In this document: positions 59,188 to 64,000 of the stretch, piece by piece | How the letters are laid out: each line of letters starts with the position of its first letter | How positions within the stretch are numbered: the stretch's first letter is position 1 | Assembly (NCBI GenBank): GCA_021234155.1 | Contig: JAJEKV010000206.1 | Location: forward strand, 1,118,001 to 1,182,000 | DNA from: Isoetes taiwanensis | Lineage: Eukaryota > Streptophyta > Lycopodiopsida > Isoetales > Isoetaceae | Direction: 5' to 3' | Length of the DNA stretch: 64,000 nucleotides | Program-made: the position numbers and the translations under genes | Notes under the pieces: generated by a model | Seen by the model: only the letters and a program-made list of their open reading frames with translations | What the model was told of the DNA's origin: nothing | Databases searched by the model: none

Positions 59188-59469
59188 TTGCTACTAGCAT
59201 CGTCATACGGGTGGTTGGACTAATTTAAACACAACTTACAATCTTAATCTCACAGGTAAAGAATTTAATCTTTATCCTAATTATAACAACAAACGTAGAC
59301 ACCATTCATGTAATATATGCTCTCCAAATAACAATAACATAGCCAACATCAACATGCATAGTCACAATCCATATGTCATCATTCTCACAGCATACAGTGC
59401 CTACTCTGGTTCTATCATGCCACCCGGGCTGATCAGGCCATGCAGCCAATTCGGGCGGGTTTTGCTCGT

Positions 59470-60186
59470 GTGTACACACCCTTCCACGCTGCGTCCAGCA
59501 CTATCATCCAAAATGTCACCGTTCATGATCAACTACGGCTACCAATGCTTGACACCAAACACTTGGCACAATCATGTGTCCAAGGTAGAAGTATATTCCA
59601 GCAGATGCTAACCGAGATGCAACAACTGGTTGAATAAGTGCGAGGGTACCTTCTAGCAGCAAGAAGCCGGCAGAAGAGTATAACCGACAGGCACCAAACA
59701 GTAAGGGAGTTCCAAGTAGGGGATGATGTTTGGCTCAAGATAAAGGTCAAACAAGCAAAGCTTCGCATCGGCGACTGCAAGAAGCTTGCTCCAAGGTGGG
59801 CTGGTCCATTCAAAATTGTCCAAAGAATAGGTAACCAATCCTACAAACTAGACTTACCAGCACACCTGAAAATCCATAGAGTCTTTCACGTAAGTCTCCT
59901 AAAGAGGCACACTCCTAATCCAGAGGAAGTATTGGAGACACCCAGTTTACTGAAAATGATGGACGATCAACTTGAGATTGTTCCGGAGGTTCTTCTTGCC
60001 CGATCTTATAAGAAGACGAAAAGATCTCAATTTCTCCAATACCTTGCGAAATGGACGCACTTACCTGTGGAGGACGCTACGTGGGTACTCCAATCAGATC
60101 TCGAAAAGTGGTACCCACAATTTATGGAGCAATGCAAGGATCGGCTCGTCACCGAAGTAGTCGACTCCGAACTGATAGGTGAGTGA
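59470..60186 (+). pseudogene. Gypsy chromovirus integrase C-terminus with chromodomain
   Basis: Frames at 59500-59610 (KMSPFMINYGYQCLTPNTWH) and 59638-60186 match the last third of the large element's integrase: LAARSRQKSITDRHQTVREF, VGDDVWLKIKVKQAKLRIGD, RWAGPFKIVQRIGNQSYKLD, RVFHVSLLKRHTPNPEEVLE and a chromodomain FLQYLAKWTHLPVEDATWVL. There is a stop at 59636 between the two parts. It lacks the catalytic core and any LTR next to it. The sequence is clearly related to, but not a recent copy of, the element at 26517-40036. Confidence 0.88.
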
Positions 60187-60551
60187 GGTAGATTAAGAGT
60201 CTACTTCCGATGCCACGAAAGTAGACAACTTGAGAGAAAAGAGGTCATATAGAACCATGCATGATAGGAAAGCACTCGGGAGCCTGTGGCCAACATGAGG
60301 AGAAAGCCACCCTCAAAGCCAAAGGCAATGAATGGTGCAGGCATTAGCGAGCATCGTAGGCATGATAGGACGCTTGTTCCCACATCCACGATGGAAGAAG
60401 CATCCTCTTCCTACGTCGGGGAATAATGCTTGCATACATCCTAGGTTAGAAAAAGGGTGGTTCCCTTAAAACCCATCATTAAATTGTTATAACATGTACT
60501 AATGTAGTGTTGAACCTGCAGGCCAATAGAACGACGAATCGGCAGACCGCT
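60187..60551. other. No gene recognised
   Basis: Sequence between the integrase fragment and the right arm of the inverted repeat; probably retroelement 3' internal DNA. Confidence 0.4.
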
Positions 60552-61383
60552 CCAGGAGACCGCCATTGGTCAATGACAACTTTGCGTGAAGTGTCGAGGT
60601 GTCCCTTAGTGCAACAACCCACTCTGATGCTCTAGGCTCAGGCTTGGTTAGATGACCACCGCTATAATCATGCACCATCTCAAGCCTTTTCAAAACGCTA
60701 TTTATTGAACCGACATGGAAATTATAGTCATCTGGCCAGAGGTCCAAAGAGAAATTCCCATACGCACCCTTACCATGCCCATGTGTGATAGCACCAGGTA
60801 GAGAGATCTTCAACTTATCCAACCTCCAAAGAGACTTCACTTATTGTTGCAGCTTCGGTATCATTGTCTTTGCTTGATCCATCTTGTCATGAATGATATA
60901 CACCGCTTCCCGTGGGTGCCTATGGGAGTACACCCTCCATGACCAGTAATGTGTACGACAGGAAATTTGTTCCACTTTGTGTGCCCTTCTCTGCTCATGT
61001 ATAATGTTCCTTTCTGCCGCATCTTTGGTATTCAACAGCTTCGTGCGAATAACTTCACATGTGCACATTTGGAGAATGATATTTTTCTAGCAATTGTGAC
61101 ATCCCGGAAACTGCGCCTTCATGTCTTGATGAACCCAGGGTAGGAAACCTGCTTTCCCCTCAACGCTTCAACCTTTGCATTGACTTCCTCGAGAATGCAG
61201 GTTTTCGAGAACATTGCAGGCAATTTCCTCACGTTCTCGCGAATACCATCCTCGCTCCTCCGACTTCGATGCGGCATGGATTCACAGTTTCTTTCACGAA
61301 CATTGCGAAAACTGCTTGGGATGCTAAGGTGGAGGCTCGAGGTTTTATTGTGCCACTATTCCCATGCACAGCTTTACGAGCAC
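60552..61383 (-). pseudogene. Second, inverted DUF7869-like fragment
   Basis: Minus-strand frames read SGTIKPRASTLASQAVFAMF, CEVIRTKLLNTKDAAERNII HEQRR, HDKMDQAKTMIPKLQQ (then TAA) and FSLDLWPDDYNFHVGSINSV, matching 57316-58139 of the plus-strand copy. It lacks the LDN and GHTHEDID blocks. Shared nonsense codons show that it was copied after the gene had died. Confidence 0.85.
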
Positions 61384-61384
61384 C

Positions 61385-62636
61385 TGTTACATGGCAAAAA
61401 TTTTTCCTTAGAAATAACCCCGCTTGGCGTGTTGACGCCAGACTAGCTACCACCACCGCACCTTTGGATCCCGGATCCCCTCGCTAGTCTTATCGACTAT
61501 CGCTTCCACGAGCCCAAGATTGTCACGCCCGGTCGGTCATCGCCCACACCGTGGATCTTTGGATCCCCACGACCTTTTGTTTGTCGCTCACAAAGAGTTC
61601 TGGATTCTTCCAGAATCCTCCCCGAAGATTGTCCACCGACTACCAAGTCCAATCTGTCCCCGGGCGGTTCAAATGCACGGACTCTAACCACCCCCTGCAT
61701 CAGGATTCGACCTCAAGGCCCAAGCCTTGGTTGGTTCCCGAGAATCCTAATTCTTTGAACTAATCCTCCTCGTTGGCACCAATCGCTCTTTACCAGACGG
61801 TGCTTGGCAGTAGCAATCTACCCCGGACCGCTAGCACGACTTTAGGCCGCAATTTCGCCCCGTGGCCAAGCCCAATTCAAGCAAAGATCAATCACAAGCT
61901 TTAGTCGCTAATCCCGACCCTATGGGTCCACTGGACGTCGGGCTCTGGGTAATCCGACCGCTTTGGGGCCATTAATATCCAATTCGATTCCAACCGAATC
62001 CAAAGCTCAACTCTTAGATCTATTTTCTAGTATCCTATCGGGAACCGGCTTCAACAATTCTGCTCTAGATTTCTCTCACTGCTCAAAACCGACTCCCAAG
62101 CTTTATAGAACTCTTTCGGTTCACTAAACCTGCAGCCCAAAACCGCCGATCAGGCCCTTACATGATCTAATTTCATGCATTGAGCTAACCCATCGATCGG
62201 GCAAGCCGGATCTTCATGTACGAACTTGTTTTTCGATTTCATATCGACTAAGAGGCCCACCCAACCGTTAACGCTTAACGTATCATTTAAATGTTTAATT
62301 AAAACCATAGCTAACATTTTCATCTAACATTTAAATGGCATTGGCCCCTAGGGCCTATATAACCTACATTAACATTAATGTCTAATGTTAATCATGTGCC
62401 TACAGATCTCCGCCTTAATCCTCAAGTAGCCTTGGCTGCTAATACTATTATTCAGCGGACCATTACCCACCGCTAGCCTTTATTTCTATTTACCCCAGAT
62501 TCCGGGCCACCAGATCGACATACTAACACGGCCCATTAGATCGCGAATCGCCTCTAATCGGCATCAACAGCATTCAGGGTTCATGGACGCCCGTCAAGGG
62601 CGACTACGGCTATGCCCTTGGGAGCACCTCAGAACA
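61385..62636 (-). repeat. 3' LTR of a second gypsy element (1,252 bp)
   Basis: Plus-strand ends TGTTACATGG and CTCAGAACA form the TG..CA inverted pair. Homology of the inverted-repeat arm stops exactly at 61384, so the LTR start is fixed by interruption. The other boundary is set by the adjacent polypurine tract. The matching 5' LTR lies beyond the window. Confidence 0.8.
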
Positions 62637-62651
62637 TTCCTCCCCTCCTTT
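62637..62651 (-). other. Polypurine tract of the second gypsy element
   Basis: On the minus strand AAAAGGAGGGGAGGAA precedes TGTTCTGAGG, the LTR start. Confidence 0.8.
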
Positions 62652-64000
62652 TGACCTTGCCCTCAAGGTTGATCCTTTAGATGAGGGGAACTGGCGCACA
62701 AATTCCTTTCGCCTCTCGGTGGCATCCTCGTCGGAGACCGGTCTCGCATCGAACCCCATGTTTTAACACATCCCTATGCCAAATAACTCTTTTATCCATA
62801 AGACGCTCATGCAAGCATGTGAGGAGTTTAAGACGACGCAGGTATACTTTGTGACTAACCATGTTAGCGGTTTCAAAGATAGCCCTTCACGGTGACTTAC
62901 ATGAAACACGGGATGGATCCCTACTTCTGTGGTAAGTTCAACTCAGATATCTTTTTACCCATCCTTTTTAGCACCCTAAAAGGCCCAGCATACCGCGGAG
63001 TAAGTTTAGGTACCCGATGCTTAATGCCGAAAGATAAACGACCCGTAAGTAAACGTGATCAGCTTTCGCATAGGAGACATCTCGTCTATGCTGATTAGCA
63101 GACGCTCGTGCCCTATATTGAGCTTTTTGCAACGCTTGCTTGCATTGCCGCAGGATTACATCATGCAGCATGTATACTGCAACTTCGGTTCTAAGGTACT
63201 TAGGCATACCAGAATAAGCCCTTGGGTTTCGGCCCATCATAGCCACAAAGGAAGTCATCCGAATCCCCTTGTGATGGCTATTATTATAAGCGAACTCTAG
63301 GTAGGGTAAATACTCGTCCTATCTAGACTGCTTCTCATGGACAAAACTTTGCAACATGTCCTCCAGGATCATGTTTATACGCTCAGTTTGCCCACCCGTT
63401 CGTGGATGATTTCCACTATTCATGTATAATCGGATCCTCAATCCTTTCATGAGATCCCTCCAGAAGTGACCCGTGAACTTAGTGTCCCGATCACTTACAA
63501 TGGACAAGGGAATATGCACTGCTACATCATGCCCCGTAGCCTCCCTTTTTAATGCTATAAACTTAGCATACTTGGTTAACTGATCCACTATTACCAAAAA
63601 TCTGAGTATGTTACCTAGCAGTTCTAGGTAGTACGACTTGTAAAGCCCATACTCACGCTTTCCCAGCGTTCATTTGGTATAGGGAGAGGTTATAACCATC
63701 CCAAAGTTTTCCATGATCCGTCTTCACCGCTTGACACCCCAAGCAGTGACTTACCAAGTCCTTGACTTGTTCTTACAACTCCGGCGAGTCGTAGAACCTT
63801 TTTCCCAACTCATACGTCTTCCATTCACCTCCATGCCCAGCTGTGGAGTATCATGGTGCTCACGTAGAATTGATTCCCTAAGGTCCCCACTCGAAGGAAC
63901 ATAGATCCTTCCCTTGTAGAATGCAACCCCTCTTGCTCAGTCCACAGCTCCCCGAGCTTGACCATCGCCGGATCTTACCGATCCTCAGGATATGCATCCT
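62652..64000 (-). pseudogene. Second gypsy element, degenerate integrase (runs off the window)
   Basis: At 63597-63319 the core reads MVIVDQLTKYAKFIALKREA, IPLSIVSDRDTKFTGHFWRD and HPRTGGQTERINMILEDMLQ (second D and the E of the triad). At 63258-62968 the region after the core reads MGRNPRAYSG, then QHRRDVSYAKADHVYLR. A chromodomain-like tail (VIWHRDVLKHGV) is suggested at 62677-62862. Frames change between these parts, and 63600-64000 contains only fragments of the N-terminal zinc-finger region. The element is from a different lineage than the large one. Confidence 0.82.

Larger units (their letters stand above)
57316..61383. repeat. Inverted repeat: arms 57316-58139 and 60552-61383
   Basis: About 830 bp of the DUF7869-like gene recur in opposite orientation across a 2.4-kb spacer, with roughly one difference per few dozen bases and a 15-base addition in the right arm (after TTGGATAAG). 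Both arms carry the same two nonsense codons. The right arm is cut at 61384 by an LTR insertion and on its inner side at 60552. Confidence 0.88.

Overview
This is a nuclear window from a land plant. Genes are sparse, split by AT-rich introns, and set in retrotransposon and DNA-transposon debris. The alpha-type neutral invertase, the DRG1 GTPase and the glutaredoxin-like protein with a C-terminal cysteine cluster point to plants. The DUF7869-like transposase remnants and the TE-rich, intron-rich texture fit a fern or another seed-free plant better than a model angiosperm, but the sequence alone does not settle the species.

Layout. 1-1765: decayed LINE on the minus strand. 3103-3930: small inverted repeat. 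4902-10392: intact ten-exon DRG1 GTPase gene (minus), with a possible LTR-element relic in its largest intron. 13703-14696: 3' end of a LINE (plus) ending in poly(A). 14699-16301 and 23746-25357: two direct copies of a 1.6-kb segment, each starting right after a poly(A) tract. Between them lie an unidentified two-exon gene (16617-20047, minus) and a glutaredoxin-like pseudogene (about 20780-21691, plus). 26517-40036: complete Ty3/gypsy chromovirus on the minus strand, with TG..CA LTRs, a 5-bp GACTC target duplication, a tRNA-iMet primer site and a polypurine tract. A tRNA-derived SINE has inserted into one LTR. 43551-47048: intact six-exon alkaline/neutral invertase gene (plus). 47608-47761: perfect 59-bp inverted repeat over a candidate gene start. 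50926-51589: hAT-type non-autonomous transposon with 8-bp TSD. 53193-53750: broken FCP1/NIF-type phosphatase fragment. 55303-55482: 180-bp foldback element with 9-bp TSD. 55614-57138: divergent relative of the large element's LTR. 57139-61383: inverted copies of a dead DUF7869-like gene around a gypsy integrase fragment. 61385-64000: start of another, degenerate gypsy element.

Most striking is the 13.5-kb chromovirus. Between its leader and gag it carries about 3.5 kb of accessory coding sequence. One reading frame there encodes a histone H3 fold of exactly the canonical length (99 residues from the K37 equivalent to the C-terminus), fused downstream of a basic tail with an A-R-K-T motif and a coiled-coil-like segment. 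Two further unrecognised open frames follow (466 and 139 codons), then gag, protease, RT/RNase H and an integrase ending in a chromodomain. An element with both a chromodomain and its own H3-like protein suggests interference with, or targeting to, host chromatin. I know of no described equivalent, but cannot search for one here.

Intact host genes are DRG1 and the invertase; the 616-residue minus-strand gene also looks intact. Single-base frameshifts elsewhere should be read with care, because duplicated segments differ in short clusters that could be assembly errors.
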